64,000 bases of DNA, taken from Epilithonimonas sp. JDS (GTDB lineage: Bacteria; Bacteroidota; Bacteroidia; Flavobacteriales; Weeksellaceae). The stretch covers positions 1 through 64,000 of the forward strand of contig NZ_JAJSAX010000002.1 in NCBI RefSeq assembly GCF_021261315.1. Reading direction: 5' to 3'. This document shows, in pieces, positions 35,552-44,567 of this stretch. The notes under the pieces are model-generated. The model was not told the origin of the DNA and did no database searches. It worked only from the letters and a program-made list of their open reading frames with translations. A program made the translations under genes and the position numbers. Each line of letters opens with the position of its first letter. The first letter of the stretch is position 1.

Positions 35552-36694
35552 ATGACAAACAAACAATTTAATTTTCAACAAGGTTTTACGTTCAGCAAGC
35601 ACATTCCGGAAGAAATATCAAACTTCGACCGTGTTTTTGATGTATTCAAAGATCTGTTGACCCACACTTCCGGCGATATCGAAGAAGCTTTTGACTGGCT
35701 CGATATGCTGGACAAAGAATACGATATTTTCACCGACGAGTATACGCTTGAAGATTTTGAAGAAGACCTTCGAAAACGAGGCTATATAAAAAAAGAAGAC
35801 GATTCTGAAGATGGAAATACCGGAACCGGAAAAGGTAAAAATATCCTGACCGCCAAATTGGAAGCTGCTTTACGCGAATATGCACTCGACCAAATTTTCG
35901 GAAAGCTGAAAAAAAGCGGCATCGGAAATCACAGAACCAACAAATCCGGCGTCGGCGACGAACGTGATGGCGAAAACCGAAACTTCCAATACGGCGACGA
36001 CTTGTCAACCGTCAATATGACCGAAAGTCTGAAAAATGCTCAGATCAACAACGGAATTTCAGATCTTCAAATGACGGAAGATGACCTCATTGTAGAAGAA
36101 ACCAAGCATAAAGCGCAGATGAGCACTGTCTTGATGATCGACATCAGCCACTCCATGATTTTGTACGGCGAAGACCGAATCACACCTGCGAAAAAAGTAG
36201 CAATGGCTTTGGTAGAACTCATCAACCGAAAATATCCGAAAGATTCCATTGACATTATCGTTTTCGGAAACGAAGCCTGGCCAATTAAAATTAAGGATTT
36301 ACCTTATTTACAAGTTGGTCCTTTTCACACCAATACGGTTGCAGGATTGGAATTGGCAATGGATATTCTGAGAAGAAAAAGAAATACCAACAAGCAGATT
36401 TTTATGATTACAGACGGAAAACCGAGCTGTATCAAATTACCAACCGGAGAATATTATATGAACAGTGTTGGATTGGACGAAATGATTGTTGGCCAATGTC
36501 TCAATAAGGCTGCACAAGCCAGAAAACTTAAAATTCCTATTACCACATTTATGATTGCGCAAGATCCTTATTTACGGAAATTTGTGGAAGCTTTTACTGC
36601 TCAGAATAAAGGAAAAGCCTTCTTAACAGGACTTTCAGGTTTAGGACAAATGATTTTTGAAGATTACGAAAAAAATAGAATAAAGAGAATTTAA
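35552..36694 (+). CDS. vWA-domain protein paired with a MoxR-like ATPase
   Basis: The protein has 380 residues from the ATG at 35552, which has GGAG eight bases before it. Another ATG at 35537 is possible. The N-terminal half is helical and acidic. A Gly/Asn-rich linker follows, then a von Willebrand A domain with the metal site D-x-S-x-S in MIDISHSM (residues 197-201 from this start), the threonine in FHTNTVAGLEL and the downstream ITDGKPS. The following ATPase gene begins five bases after its stop. Such pairs act as metal chelatase-like or chaperone-like machines that remodel a protein partner; the client is unknown. Confidence 0.85.
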   Translation: MTNKQFNFQQGFTFSKHIPEEISNFDRVFDVFKDLLTHTSGDIEEAFDWLDMLDKEYDIFTDEYTLEDFEEDLRKRGYIKKEDDSEDGNTGTGKGKNILTAKLEAALREYALDQIFGKLKKSGIGNHRTNKSGVGDERDGENRNFQYGDDLSTVNMTESLKNAQINNGISDLQMTEDDLIVEETKHKAQMSTVLMIDISHSMILYGEDRITPAKKVAMALVELINRKYPKDSIDIIVFGNEAWPIKIKDLPYLQVGPFHTNTVAGLELAMDILRRKRNTNKQIFMITDGKPSCIKLPTGEYYMNSVGLDEMIVGQCLNKAAQARKLKIPITTFMIAQDPYLRKFVEAFTAQNKGKAFLTGLSGLGQMIFEDYEKNRIKRI

Positions 36695-36698
36695 AATA

Positions 36699-38153
36699 AT
36701 GAAAAACGATATTACATTCAAGGAATTGAAAAATTCCGGTTACACAGATAAAACCATCAGTCAGGAAATTCAGTCAAACTTAATTTCAAAAATTAAAGCT
36801 AAAGAACCAGTATTTGAAGGACTTTGGGGCTACGAAGATTCTGTAGTTCCTCAATTGAAAAAGGCGATTTTAGCTGGTCATCACATTAATCTTTTAGGAT
36901 TGAGAGGACAGGCAAAAACCAGAATTGCGAGAAGTATGGTCAATCTTTTGGACGAATATATGCCGATTGTCAAAGGTTCCGAGATCAACGACAGTCCTTT
37001 TCAGCCGATTTCAAAATTTGCCAGAGATCTGATCGCAGAATTGGGAGACGAAACGCCGATTTCGTGGGTTCATCGTTCCGAACGTTTCTTTGAAAAACTG
37101 GCGACTCCGGATGTAAATGTTGCTGATTTAATTGGTGACATTGATCCAATCAAAGCAGCCACTTTAAAACTACCTTATTCCGACGAACGTGTTTTGCATT
37201 ACGGAATGATTCCAAGAGCAAACCGTTCGATTTTTGTCTTGAATGAATTGCCGGATTTACAGGCAAGAATTCAGGTTTCCTTGTTTAATATTTTGCAGGA
37301 AGGCGATATTCAGATTCGTGGATTTCAGTTGAGAATGCCTTTGGATATTCAGTTTGTATTTACTGCGAATCCTGAAGATTATACCAATCGTGGAAGCATC
37401 GTGACACCATTGAAAGACAGAATTGGTTCTCAGATTTTCACCCATTATCCCAAGACCATTGCGCTTGCGAAACAAATCACGGAGCAGGAAGCTGCAATTT
37501 CTGAGGAAGATAAATCTAAAATTCAAATTCCAAATTTGTCTAAAGATCTTTTGGAAGAAGTCGCTTTTGCAGCGCGTGACAGCGAATATGTGGATGCGAA
37601 AAGCGGCGTAAGTGCAAGATTGACAATTAGCGCCATGGAAAACCTGATCGCAGCAGCAAAATTACGTCTGATAGAAACCGACTCTTCAAAAACAACGGTT
37701 CGATTGCTTGATTTTATGTCAATTATTCCATCCATTACAGGGAAAATTGAATTGGTTTACGAAGGCGAACAGGAAGGCGCAGATTATGTTGCTAAAATCT
37801 TGATCGACAAAGCTGTAATGACACAGTTTGAAAGTATTTTCCCACGCATTTCCAAACTCGACAAAGAAGGCATCAAGACACCTTATTCAGATTTGATTAA
37901 ATGGTTTAACAAAAATCATCTCGAGTTAAATTATACCGATACTGACGAAGAATTTTATGCTAAACTAAACAGCATCAATCCATTAGTAACAGTGATAGAA
38001 GAAAACGCTTCAGAATTAAGTGCTGAAGATCAAAATTTCTGCAAAGAATTGGTTTTATGGGCATTAACGATTAGTAAAAAATTAGATAGGTCCGAAAATT
38101 CAAATGCTTATACTTTTGATTCTGTGGGAATTGGACAGTTTTTCAGGGATTAA
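36699..38153 (+). CDS. MoxR/magnesium chelatase-like AAA+ ATPase
   Basis: The 484-residue AAA+ ATPase is the partner of the vWA protein encoded just upstream. Walker A is GLRGQAKT (67-74), with Ala in place of the last Gly of GxxxxGKT. Walker B is IFVLNE (178-183), with Asn where Asp is usual. The helical insert and sensor 1 region 'FVFTANPEDYTNRG' follows, then a C-terminal lid with 'SARLTISAMENLIAAAK'. The nonstandard motifs may be usual for this Bacteroidota branch, but ATPase activity should not be assumed. It ends before a strong bidirectional terminator. Confidence 0.85.
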   Translation: MKNDITFKELKNSGYTDKTISQEIQSNLISKIKAKEPVFEGLWGYEDSVVPQLKKAILAGHHINLLGLRGQAKTRIARSMVNLLDEYMPIVKGSEINDSPFQPISKFARDLIAELGDETPISWVHRSERFFEKLATPDVNVADLIGDIDPIKAATLKLPYSDERVLHYGMIPRANRSIFVLNELPDLQARIQVSLFNILQEGDIQIRGFQLRMPLDIQFVFTANPEDYTNRGSIVTPLKDRIGSQIFTHYPKTIALAKQITEQEAAISEEDKSKIQIPNLSKDLLEEVAFAARDSEYVDAKSGVSARLTISAMENLIAAAKLRLIETDSSKTTVRLLDFMSIIPSITGKIELVYEGEQEGADYVAKILIDKAVMTQFESIFPRISKLDKEGIKTPYSDLIKWFNKNHLELNYTDTDEEFYAKLNSINPLVTVIEENASELSAEDQNFCKELVLWALTISKKLDRSENSNAYTFDSVGIGQFFRD

Positions 38154-38176
38154 AATTTAATACTTCAACACATAAA

Positions 38177-38212
38177 AACAGCTTTTCAAGAATTTGAAAA
38201 GCTGTTTTTTTA
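38177..38212. terminator. Bidirectional terminator
   Basis: AACAGCTTTTCAA, a four-base loop, then TTGAAAAGCTGTT and a T run. It separates the ATPase gene from the convergent aldehyde oxidoreductase operon. Confidence 0.85.
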
Positions 38213-38240
38213 TTAATTATGATGAGAGAAATTTCGTTAT

Positions 38241-40454
38241 TTAACCTAAAATTTTATCCGGTGTAATTGGCAAATCTCTCAGTCGTTTTCCAATAGCATT
38301 AAAAATAGCATTTGCGATCGCCGGCGCAGTTCCGATGATTCCGACTTCTCCCAAACCTTTTGCGCCAGTCGGATTGATATTCGGATCCGGTTTACCAATG
38401 AAACCCACTTGGATAATCGGTGCATCTGCGTTAACAGGGAAATGATAACCCGCCAAATCGTCGCCAATTAAAGCACCAAGTTTTGTATCAACAGTCTGTT
38501 CTTCCATCAGCGCCATTCCAATACCGCCAACTGCCGCACCAGACATTTGATTGGCAGCGGCTTTGTCATTGACAATTTTTCCGCCATCTGCTACACAAAC
38601 CATTTTTTCGATTTTGACTTTTCCGGTTTTGATATTGACTTTTAGCTTACAAAAATGAGCGGCTGACGAGCAAAATGAAAACTTCTTGCGCTCTTCTCCC
38701 GGACCGGAACTGCCATCTACAATGATCTCTGTCAAATTATTATTTTCCCAAATCTCTGAAAAAGAAATAAAACTGGAATTGGCTGACTTCAGATAAATAT
38801 CTTTATCGGAAAGCAAAATATCATCGGCTGTTACATTTTTATAAGTACTATTTTGAAGGGCTGCATATTCTGCTAATTTTAATTTCAAAGCTTTACTTGC
38901 TTCCACTACAGCTCCACTTACGGATGACATTCCGTTGCTCCCGCCTTGGCTTGGCGCTGGCGGTAGATTGGAATTTCCCAATTCGATCTTGATGTTACTT
39001 TTTGGAATTCCCGTAATCTCGCTGGCAATATTCTGCATTCCGGTTCCGGTTCCAGTTCCAATGTCGGTCATCGCAGTTTGAACCGTTATGATTCCGTCTT
39101 TTGTCATTTTAATGGCTGCGCTTGCGTTTGCTCTTCCGGCGTTCCACATTCCGACGGCCATTCCGTAACCAGTGTACCAATCGCCATCTACCAATTGTTT
39201 TGGACTGGATTTTCTTTCTTTCCAGTTGATCATTTCGGCACCTTTTGCCAGACATTCATCAAGAAAATTAGTTGACCAAGGCAAGCCTGTCTCAGGATTT
39301 TTTTCTAAAGCTAAATTTTTCAATCTTAGTTCCAAAGGATCCTGATTAAGTTTATAACTCAACTCATCTATTGCAGATTCTATAGCAAAATCTCCGGTGC
39401 AATCTCCCGGACCACGCATCCAGGTTGGCGTACTAAGATTTAATGGAACGATCGCGGCTTCGGTTTTAAGATTATCAAACTTATAAATCAATCGCGTCAC
39501 GCGCGTAATGCCTTCGCTGAAATTTTCGTATTTTGAAGTGCCATTTTTAGCCTGATGAGAAATTCCAGTAAATTTTCCGTTAGCATCAGCTCCCAGTTTC
39601 ACTTTCTGCCAGGACGCAGGTCTGTAGCCACTTCCGGCAAACATTTGAGATCTTGTAAGCATTAATTTTACTGGTCTTTTGACTTTTTTGGCAGCCATCA
39701 CAGCAGCTAAAGCGTGAGGCCAGACGCGCAGTCCGGAACCAAATCCTCCACCAACAAATTCACTGATGACTTCGATATTCTTTTCAGGAATTCCGAACAA
39801 TTTTGCAAAAGTCTTTTGTACTCCATTGACACCTTGCGTTTTATCATACAATTTTAATTTGTCCGGAGAAATCCATTCTGCCGTTGTAGCGTGCATTTCC
39901 ATCGGATGATGAACTTCTGCTTTGATCGTATATTCTGCTTCGATGATATTTGAAGCGTTGTTCCAATTGTTGAGATCTCCCCGTTCTTTTCCTTCTTCTT
40001 TCAATGGAATCTCAGGATGCGATTTTTTAAAATCAACATTGAATTGATCTGTTTTATATTTTGCTTCGACAAGTGACGCAGCGTAAACAGCATCTTCCAA
40101 AGTCTCAGCAATGACCAGAGCGATTGGCTGACCTTTGAAAAAAATCTTATCCGTATGAAAAACCGGCAAACCAAAACGGGATTCCTTGATTTTAGCTTCA
40201 TCAGCCAAACCCGGAACTGTTTCTTTATTAAGATGAGTAATGATGTCCACAACGCCCAAAACCTGTTTGGCATTTTCGAGATTAATGCTTTCAATCTTTC
40301 CGGATGGAACTGTACTTCCGACCAATACGCCGTAGCAAAGATCTTTCACATCATATTCTGCCGAGTATTTTCCTTTTCCGGTGACTTTAGCGATCCCTTC
40401 TACCCGACCTTCCGGCATTGTGACAGGATTATTTTGATTATCGAAAAAATTCAT
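38241..40454 (-). CDS. paoC: Aldehyde oxidoreductase molybdopterin subunit (PaoC type)
   Basis: This is the catalytic subunit of a xanthine dehydrogenase-family enzyme. It binds molybdopterin cytosine dinucleotide and oxidises aldehydes or N-heterocycles. From the ATG at 40454 it has 737 residues, as usual for PaoC/YagR. The catalytic Glu703 is in GAKGLGEVG near the C-terminus. Mo-cofactor segments include GGGFGSGLRVWPHALAAV and PSQGGSNGMSSVSGA. An earlier ATG at 40508 adds 18 unrelated residues. It is the last gene of a paoA-paoB-paoC order operon. No XdhC/PaoD-type cofactor-insertion chaperone is adjacent. Confidence 0.88.
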   Translation of the reverse strand: MNFFDNQNNPVTMPEGRVEGIAKVTGKGKYSAEYDVKDLCYGVLVGSTVPSGKIESINLENAKQVLGVVDIITHLNKETVPGLADEAKIKESRFGLPVFHTDKIFFKGQPIALVIAETLEDAVYAASLVEAKYKTDQFNVDFKKSHPEIPLKEEGKERGDLNNWNNASNIIEAEYTIKAEVHHPMEMHATTAEWISPDKLKLYDKTQGVNGVQKTFAKLFGIPEKNIEVISEFVGGGFGSGLRVWPHALAAVMAAKKVKRPVKLMLTRSQMFAGSGYRPASWQKVKLGADANGKFTGISHQAKNGTSKYENFSEGITRVTRLIYKFDNLKTEAAIVPLNLSTPTWMRGPGDCTGDFAIESAIDELSYKLNQDPLELRLKNLALEKNPETGLPWSTNFLDECLAKGAEMINWKERKSSPKQLVDGDWYTGYGMAVGMWNAGRANASAAIKMTKDGIITVQTAMTDIGTGTGTGMQNIASEITGIPKSNIKIELGNSNLPPAPSQGGSNGMSSVSGAVVEASKALKLKLAEYAALQNSTYKNVTADDILLSDKDIYLKSANSSFISFSEIWENNNLTEIIVDGSSGPGEERKKFSFCSSAAHFCKLKVNIKTGKVKIEKMVCVADGGKIVNDKAAANQMSGAAVGGIGMALMEEQTVDTKLGALIGDDLAGYHFPVNADAPIIQVGFIGKPDPNINPTGAKGLGEVGIIGTAPAIANAIFNAIGKRLRDLPITPDKILG

Positions 40455-40473
40455 AATAAATGATTTGATGTGT

Positions 40474-41451
40474 TTAAACTTTAATACAATCCTGAAGTGC
40501 TGTTTCAATTGCGCCTTTCAACATACTGACTTTGAAACTATTGTGAGATAAAGGTTTCAAATCTTTTGTAGCGATGGTTGCAGCTTCCGCGAAATTTTTC
40601 GCATTAGGTTCTTTATTTTTCAGAAATTTTTCGGCTTCGTACCAGCGCCATGGTTTGTGTGCAACGCCTCCGGATGCCAATCTGGCTTCCACAATTTTAT
40701 TATCTTTTAAATGCAAAGCAGCGGCGACGGAAACCAATGCAAAAGCATAAGAATCGCGGTCGCGCACTTTCACATAAGCAAAATTTTTATTAAAATGATT
40801 TTCATTAATGGAAACAGAAGTTATCAAAGAATTTTCAGGCAAAGTATGATCTTTTTGAGGTGTAGATTCCGGAAGTTTATGGAAATTTTTAAAATCAATA
40901 GAACCTTGTTTTTGATTTTTAGATATGAAATTGACTTCCGCATCCAAAGCTGCGAGCGCAATACATAAATCCGATGGATGCACCGCAACACATTGCTCAT
41001 TATAACCAACAATGGCGTTCATTCGATTTTCTCCGGTGATCGCACTGCAGCCGCTTCCAGGTTTTCTTTTGTTGCAAGGTGTTGTCACATCATAAAAATA
41101 TGGACATCTGGTTCTCTGCAGTAGATTTCCCGCTGTAGAAGCCATATTTCTGATCTGAGGCGATGCTCCTGCTAAAATTGCTTTTGAAACCAACGGATGC
41201 TGAGAAAGTACAGTCTCATCTAAAGCAACGGCGGTATTACGCACCATTGCGCCGATTTCTATTCCTTTGGATTTTTTTTCAATTTTGTTTGATAAGGAAG
41301 AAGTGATGTCCAGCAAAGTGTCAGGCTGTGCAATATTTTTCTTCATCAAATCTATCAGATTGGTTCCGCCAGCAATGAACTGTGCAGTTTCTTTCTTTTG
41401 AGATAAAGCTTGTGAAACGTTCTCGGTTTTAATAAAATTAAATGGTCTCAT
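40474..41451 (-). CDS. paoB: Aldehyde oxidoreductase FAD subunit with extra Fe-S cluster (PaoB type)
   Basis: This is the FAD-binding medium subunit of the molybdenum enzyme, with 325 residues. The FAD loop is AQFIAGGTNLIDLMKK. Four cysteines at 116, 126, 135 and 154 (TRCPYFYDVTTPC, GSGC, NEQC) match the spacing of the additional [4Fe-4S] cluster known in E. coli PaoB. It passes electrons between the 2Fe-2S subunit and an acceptor. Its start overlaps the end of the 2Fe-2S gene by four bases (ATGA). Confidence 0.88.
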   Translation of the reverse strand: MRPFNFIKTENVSQALSQKKETAQFIAGGTNLIDLMKKNIAQPDTLLDITSSLSNKIEKKSKGIEIGAMVRNTAVALDETVLSQHPLVSKAILAGASPQIRNMASTAGNLLQRTRCPYFYDVTTPCNKRKPGSGCSAITGENRMNAIVGYNEQCVAVHPSDLCIALAALDAEVNFISKNQKQGSIDFKNFHKLPESTPQKDHTLPENSLITSVSINENHFNKNFAYVKVRDRDSYAFALVSVAAALHLKDNKIVEARLASGGVAHKPWRWYEAEKFLKNKEPNAKNFAEAATIATKDLKPLSHNSFKVSMLKGAIETALQDCIKV

Positions 41452-42041
41452 TTTGCTGCAACTTTTTGAATGGATTGAACAATTCCGTTATAGGCGCCAC
41501 ATCTGCAAAGATTGCCACTCATAAATTCTTTAATTTCTGCAACAGAACCTGTATGACCTTCTTTCACGCAAGCGACTGCGGACATAATCTGTCCCGGTGT
41601 GCAATAGCCGCATTGGAAACCGTCACATTCTATAAACGCTTCCTGCATCGGATGAAGTTTGTCTCCATTTGCCAAACCTTCAATAGTCGTGACTTCTTTT
41701 CCGGGAATCATTGCAGCAAGGGTCAAACAGCTCAAAGCTCTTTCCCCATCGATATGAACTGTGCAGGCGCCACATTGTCCGTGATCGCAACCTTTTTTTG
41801 TCCCAGTAAGATCAAGGTTTTCTCGTAGTAGATCCAGCAATGTCGTTCGGCTGTCGCTGTCTATTTCGTAGGCCTTTTTATTAATGGAAACTTTGAGTTT
41901 CAATACCTTTTTTGCAGGTACGAAGAAAGTTTTCACATCATTATAAAAAGCTTTAACCGAGGTCGGAATCGCTGCAAAGGCAGCCAATAATCCTGTTGTC
42001 TTGAGAAAGGATCGCCTGTTTAAATTATGTATGTTGCTCAT
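41448..42041 (-). CDS. paoA: Aldehyde oxidoreductase 2Fe-2S subunit with Tat signal (PaoA type)
   Basis: The 197-residue subunit begins with a twin-arginine signal (NRRSFLKTTGLLAAFAA). The folded, cofactor-loaded complex is therefore exported to the periplasm, as with PaoABC. Two [2Fe-2S] clusters are intact: plant-ferredoxin-type Cys85, 90, 93 and 105, and the helical pair Cys144, 147, 179 and 181. It is the first gene of the operon. The likely role is periplasmic detoxification of aldehydes, inferred from the family. Confidence 0.9.
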   Translation of the reverse strand: MSNIHNLNRRSFLKTTGLLAAFAAIPTSVKAFYNDVKTFFVPAKKVLKLKVSINKKAYEIDSDSRTTLLDLLRENLDLTGTKKGCDHGQCGACTVHIDGERALSCLTLAAMIPGKEVTTIEGLANGDKLHPMQEAFIECDGFQCGYCTPGQIMSAVACVKEGHTGSVAEIKEFMSGNLCRCGAYNGIVQSIQKVAAK

Positions 42042-42190
42042 AAGTCATTATTTCCACTTTAAATATAGGAAATAAAGTATCCGATTTCACAATGATAAGA
42101 CTATATGAAAACGTTCTAAATAACTTATCTACAAATTGGTTAGAATATCAGCAATTGACATTTGAATTTTACATTGAAAATAAAATTTAT

Positions 42191-42571
42191 TTAAGCCACT
42201 TTTTTCTTTTTCAATTGATCCTTTTCATATATTTTCTTCAATCCATTAGCATTGACGATCACACAAGCCGTTACACAGAGATACATTGCAAAATAAATCA
42301 TCAGCATCTTAATTCCGGAAACGCCCATAAACATTAATAAAATCTGAGAAACAAATCCCATAAGCCAGCCGACCATCATAATGCACACCACCGCAAAACC
42401 GAAAATCCCCAGTTCCTCAGCTGGTTTGTATACGCCAATTTTCTTAAAGATCCAAAGTGGAATCAGAAGTAGCAGCAAAGCAAATGGATGAAATGCTGCA
42501 AAGGCAACCAGAAAACCAGGCTCCGCTTCGATGCTGTGAAGGATATCGATGATGTTAAAAGGCAATTCCAT
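42191..42571 (-). CDS. Four-helix membrane protein of the LemA operon
   Basis: The 126-residue protein has four predicted membrane helices and a basic C-terminal tail (YEKDQLKKKKVA). The first gene bases overlap the end of lemA by 17, so it is co-translated. No family was recognised beyond a general small integral membrane type. The operon position suggests a link with LemA and the GIDE protein. Confidence 0.7.
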   Translation of the reverse strand: MELPFNIIDILHSIEAEPGFLVAFAAFHPFALLLLLIPLWIFKKIGVYKPAEELGIFGFAVVCIMMVGWLMGFVSQILLMFMGVSGIKMLMIYFAMYLCVTACVIVNANGLKKIYEKDQLKKKKVA

Positions 42572-43115
42572 CGTATTTTTTTTCTTGTTCTGAGATTTGA
42601 AGAAGCTGTCTTTTGGTGTACATCATTGGTTTTGCAAGAATAAGATTTGGGAATTCTGCGATGCCAATATTGTACATTGTCACACTTTCGTTATAAAATT
42701 CACGTCGGTCTGCAATAGCGTCCTCAATCTGAGAAACGCGGTTTTGAAGAAGCTGAAAATTCTGATTGGTTTTGATGTCCGGATAATTTTCAGCGACTGC
42801 AAAAATAGATTTCAGCTGCGTCTGCATTTGGTTGGACAGTTCTACCTTATCTTCCACCGAATTGGCATTGAGAAAATTGGTTCTAAGTTCCGTCAATTTC
42901 GTGAGCATAGATTCTTCAAACCTCATCGATTCTTTTACAACTTTGATTAGATTCGGGATTTCGTCCGCTCTCTGTTTAAGAAGTACATCGATATTTCCGA
43001 AAGATTTGTCGACATTATTTTTCAACATTACAAGCCTGTTGTAAGTCGAGATAATGACATTGAGAAGTCCTAAAACGACTAATCCAATAATAACGTAAGC
43101 TAAAATCTGTATCAT
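42555..43115 (-). CDS. lemA: LemA family membrane protein
   Basis: The 186-residue protein has an N-terminal membrane anchor (about 3-22) followed by an antiparallel helical bundle of the LemA type, with YNRLVMLKNNVDKSFGNIDV, LLKQRADEIPNLIKVVK and the later YNIGIAEFPNLILA. The cellular role of LemA is not settled; it is an envelope protein often near metalloprotease or GIDE genes. Here it lies between a GIDE-domain gene and a small membrane protein gene in one operon. Confidence 0.93.
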   Translation of the reverse strand: MIQILAYVIIGLVVLGLLNVIISTYNRLVMLKNNVDKSFGNIDVLLKQRADEIPNLIKVVKESMRFEESMLTKLTELRTNFLNANSVEDKVELSNQMQTQLKSIFAVAENYPDIKTNQNFQLLQNRVSQIEDAIADRREFYNESVTMYNIGIAEFPNLILAKPMMYTKRQLLQISEQEKKYDGIAF

Positions 43116-43140
43116 AATTTTTGTTTTAATTAATGTTAAT

Positions 43141-44370
43141 CTATTCCGATGGCTGGGTTACTTCCAGGCTGTCTGCCTCATACATATTTTCGACCGGCTC
43201 GGTGTTTCTCTGCTCGTAACTGTCATAGATATTATCATAAAAATCATCAACCGACTTTACCGGTTTAGAATTTTTAAAAGGCAGATCGAAGTTGATCTTT
43301 CCAAACTTTATCGAATCATTGTTCAAGGTGACAGGCGTTAATAAAATAAGCGCGATGAGAATGACCCAAAAATAAATAAAATATCCCGCTGACTGCAAAA
43401 TGGGACGCATTGTATTATAATTTTCAACGCTTTCCACTGGCGAAATTCCGAAGACATTTTTAATCTCTTCTCTTTCAAAAACAGGTTCGTTAATTCCCTG
43501 AATACTTGCTTTACCTATCAGTAAAACATCCATATTTTCTTTGAGAAGATATTGAGTGTACCGCTTTTTTGAGGCTTCATAACGCTCATCGATTTCGAAA
43601 TCTATAAATTCTATATCATTTGACAGAACCTTCATCTGACCAGTTGAATCCTGTACGTAGAAAGGTTTGCAGACTGTTTCCGAAGATTCCAGTGAGTAGG
43701 AATTATCGCCGTCTTTGTCTGTAGAAATATTTTCGATAGTATAGAGATAACCAAGACATTGCTTGCTTCCGATCCTTGAAATCATCGTTTCAATCGTTTT
43801 TGATTTTCCGGAGATTTCTGCCAGACCCATCGCTACAGAACGTATGGTTGCAGTTGGCAATGTCCGTTGAAATCTGTAAAATCTTTTTTTGTTATTTGAT
43901 TTTAATGAAGATAAAAATGGTAGAATAATAAAGACGATAATAATGAAATACGGAACGCCCAATGATAAAACCACTCCGAAAAACAACAAACCTGACAAGG
44001 TGATCAAAATCTTTTTCCAAAGCGGAAGCGCCGGTTTTCCAGATCTTAGTCTGCGTTCATTTTCTTCTTTTGAATTTTGAAATCCACTTCTGACGGCTGA
44101 AACAATCATCCCGATAATACCTAAAAGGAAAACAGAGAGAAAGAGTGCAATCGCAATTAATGCAGCTAATCTGCTGTCATAGAGCGAACAGAGATAGATC
44201 AGTAAAGGATTCAGAACAAAGAAAAGCCATTTTGGTTTTAGATTAATTTCGTACAGTCCCATAATGATGACCGTGTGAAAAATGGCTACAAAGATACTCA
44301 TCACCATGAGCATAATCAAAAGTCCGCTGTCTACTTCTAAAGTTTTATAGAACTCAGAAAATTCACTCAT
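43141..44370 (-). CDS. GIDE-domain (E3-ubiquitin-ligase-like) membrane protein
   Basis: From the ATG at 44370 the protein has 409 residues. There are four or five membrane helices in the N-terminal half. A GIDE-type domain follows, beginning RTLPTATIRSVAMGLAEISG, with the later KQCLGYLYTIENIS and KENMDVLLIGKASI, and then a further membrane helix near 325-345 (YFIYFWVILIALILL). The GIDE domain is shared with mitochondrial MUL1-type ligases, but no RING finger is present here, so no ligase activity is implied. It leads the operon with lemA. An earlier ATG at 44409 would add 13 residues. Confidence 0.75.
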   Translation of the reverse strand: MSEFSEFYKTLEVDSGLLIMLMVMSIFVAIFHTVIIMGLYEINLKPKWLFFVLNPLLIYLCSLYDSRLAALIAIALFLSVFLLGIIGMIVSAVRSGFQNSKEENERRLRSGKPALPLWKKILITLSGLLFFGVVLSLGVPYFIIIVFIILPFLSSLKSNNKKRFYRFQRTLPTATIRSVAMGLAEISGKSKTIETMISRIGSKQCLGYLYTIENISTDKDGDNSYSLESSETVCKPFYVQDSTGQMKVLSNDIEFIDFEIDERYEASKKRYTQYLLKENMDVLLIGKASIQGINEPVFEREEIKNVFGISPVESVENYNTMRPILQSAGYFIYFWVILIALILLTPVTLNNDSIKFGKINFDLPFKNSKPVKSVDDFYDNIYDSYEQRNTEPVENMYEADSLEVTQPSE

Positions 44371-44567
44371 ATATAAAAATATTGATTGACTGTAAATTAC
44401 GAAAAACAATTAGAGTACCAAAGCATAAACCGATTCTTGCAAATAGTTTCTGCAAAAAGTACTCTGGAAGAGCAATTCCGGGTTTTGTCAACACCAATGT
44501 CAACACTTTAAAGTCAATAAAGACTGATATTTAGAATAAATTTACTTAACAAAATTAAATTGATTAG

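Noticed and set aside
42092-42337. 81-codon plus-strand frame near the paoA/126-residue gap
   Set aside because: Runs into the antisense of a supported gene and has no promoter box.
44487-44506. GTCAACAC direct repeat (12-bp spacing) before the T9SS gene
   Set aside because: Only two copies, no regulator nearby and no other occurrence found; could be chance.
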